A stretch of DNA of 6,043 nt from an uncultured Amaricoccus sp. (GTDB taxonomy: Bacteria; Pseudomonadota; Alphaproteobacteria; Rhodobacterales; Rhodobacteraceae). Below are positions 5,753 through 6,043 of the stretch, piece by piece. The stretch lies in assembly GCF_937891315.1 (NCBI RefSeq), contig NZ_CALAGI010000121.1, positions 1 through 6,043 on the forward strand. Reading direction: 5' to 3'. Position numbers and translations under genes: made by a program. How positions within the stretch are numbered: the first letter of the stretch is position 1; each line of letters begins with the position of its first letter. A model generated the notes under the pieces. It ran no database searches. It saw nothing but the letters and a program-made list of their open reading frames with translations, and was not told where the DNA came from.

Positions 5753-5795
5753 ACCCGTGTCGCGCGTTGGTTACGGCATTCTCACCCGTTGCGCG
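5751..5795. repeat. Pair of TCACCCGT direct repeats in the divergent promoter gap
   Basis: TCACCCGT occurs at 5751-5758 and again at 5782-5789, 31 bases apart or about three helical turns. Both copies are followed within two bases by a GCGCG-type stretch. The pair lies between the TetR-family promoter and the rightmost gene, where tandem activator or repressor sites would be expected. It may be chance in GC-rich DNA. Confidence 0.35.
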
Positions 5796-5887
5796 AAAGT
5801 CGCACTTGACCGGGTTCCTGGCGCGGACCTTGCGGCGACCGGGAGGCGGAACACATATTCGACGCATGCCCTCGGACGGAGTTCGCC

Positions 5888-6043
5888 ATGAGACGGGTTT
5901 TCCTCCTCGCCGGCCTCGCCACGACCCTCGCGGTCCCGGCCGGCCAAGCCCTGGCACAGGCGCAGGAGCGCTGCTACGGCGTCGCGCGGGCCGGTGCCAA
6001 TGACGGCATCGGCGACGCCGAGGTACCGGGCGGCTCGAAGGTC
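5888..6043 (+). CDS. Partial secreted DUF2282-like (BufA1/bufferin-type) protein, cut by the window end
   Basis: The first 52 residues are visible; the 3' end lies outside the window. MRR followed by a hydrophobic core (4-18) and AGQALA gives a Sec signal peptide with likely cleavage after A23. The mature part begins QAQERCYGVARAGAND, matching the CYGVAKAGxND opening of DUF2282 proteins, small periplasmic peptides that include BufA1 bufferins, copper-linked RiPP precursors modified by a DUF692/MNIO enzyme. In typical members a cysteine follows ND and more cysteines follow before the GTSxV region; here the stretch reads GIGDAEVPGGSKV, so only C29 is present so far. The ATG is supported by CGGAG (5877-5881) six bases upstream. 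A weak promoter candidate is TTGCGG (5830-5835) with CATATT (5854-5859), spacer 18. Family assignment is from memory of the motif and is moderate; a generic secreted protein is the alternative. Confidence 0.65.
   Translation, partial: MRRVFLLAGLATTLAVPAGQALAQAQERCYGVARAGANDGIGDAEVPGGSKV

Noticed and set aside
5130..5891. A 253-codon plus-strand open frame antisense to the TetR-family gene
   Set aside because: It is arginine-rich with no motif, lies opposite a clear helix-turn-helix gene, and runs across that gene's promoter.

Overview
This is a very GC-rich stretch (G/C in almost every third codon position), and its gene set and closest remembered homologues suggest an alphaproteobacterium. 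No taxonomic marker is present, so the genus cannot be named. There is no tRNA, rRNA, CRISPR array, insertion sequence or phage gene. The window is almost entirely ordinary chromosomal coding sequence; the less ordinary material lies in the leaders and intergenic gaps.

Layout. Positions 1-240 hold no gene I can support. Positions 241-1833 (minus) encode a Tat-exported periplasmic glucan protein of the OpgG/OpgD (MdoG/MdoD) family. The divergent gap 1834-2191 contains a candidate sigma70-type promoter for that gene, a 41-bp near-perfect palindrome (2059-2099) and a terminator-like hairpin (2116-2150) just upstream of the next gene. Positions 2192-3147 (plus) are a tightly coupled pair: a PaiB-type FMN-binding split-barrel protein and a four-helix YnfA/UPF0060 membrane protein whose GTG start overlaps the paiB stop. 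A GC-rich inverted repeat (3131-3169) sits at the junction with the convergent minus-strand gene.

Minus-strand cluster. Reading right to left: a BetI-like TetR regulator (4977-5684), a fold-type I PLP aminotransferase (3793-4980) that shares an ATGA overlap with it, and, after a 90-bp gap, a CoxG-like SRPBCC protein (3172-3702). The regulator has a clear TATAAT -10 box placed at the centre of a small inverted repeat, which suggests autoregulation of the regulator-aminotransferase unit. The leader of the CoxG-like gene carries several GGAGG copies and one CCTCC copy that can form mutually exclusive hairpins with them.

Right edge. At 5888 a plus-strand gene begins that encodes a signal peptide followed by a CYGVA motif resembling DUF2282 proteins (BufA1/bufferin precursors). 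It is cut by the window end. It lacks the additional cysteines usually present in this stretch, so it may be a cysteine-poor variant or the first gene of a buf-like locus lying outside the window.

No complete novel system is visible. The best candidates for undescribed biology are the 41-bp palindrome, the alternative-pairing leader of the CoxG-like gene, and the partial DUF2282-like gene with whatever follows it.
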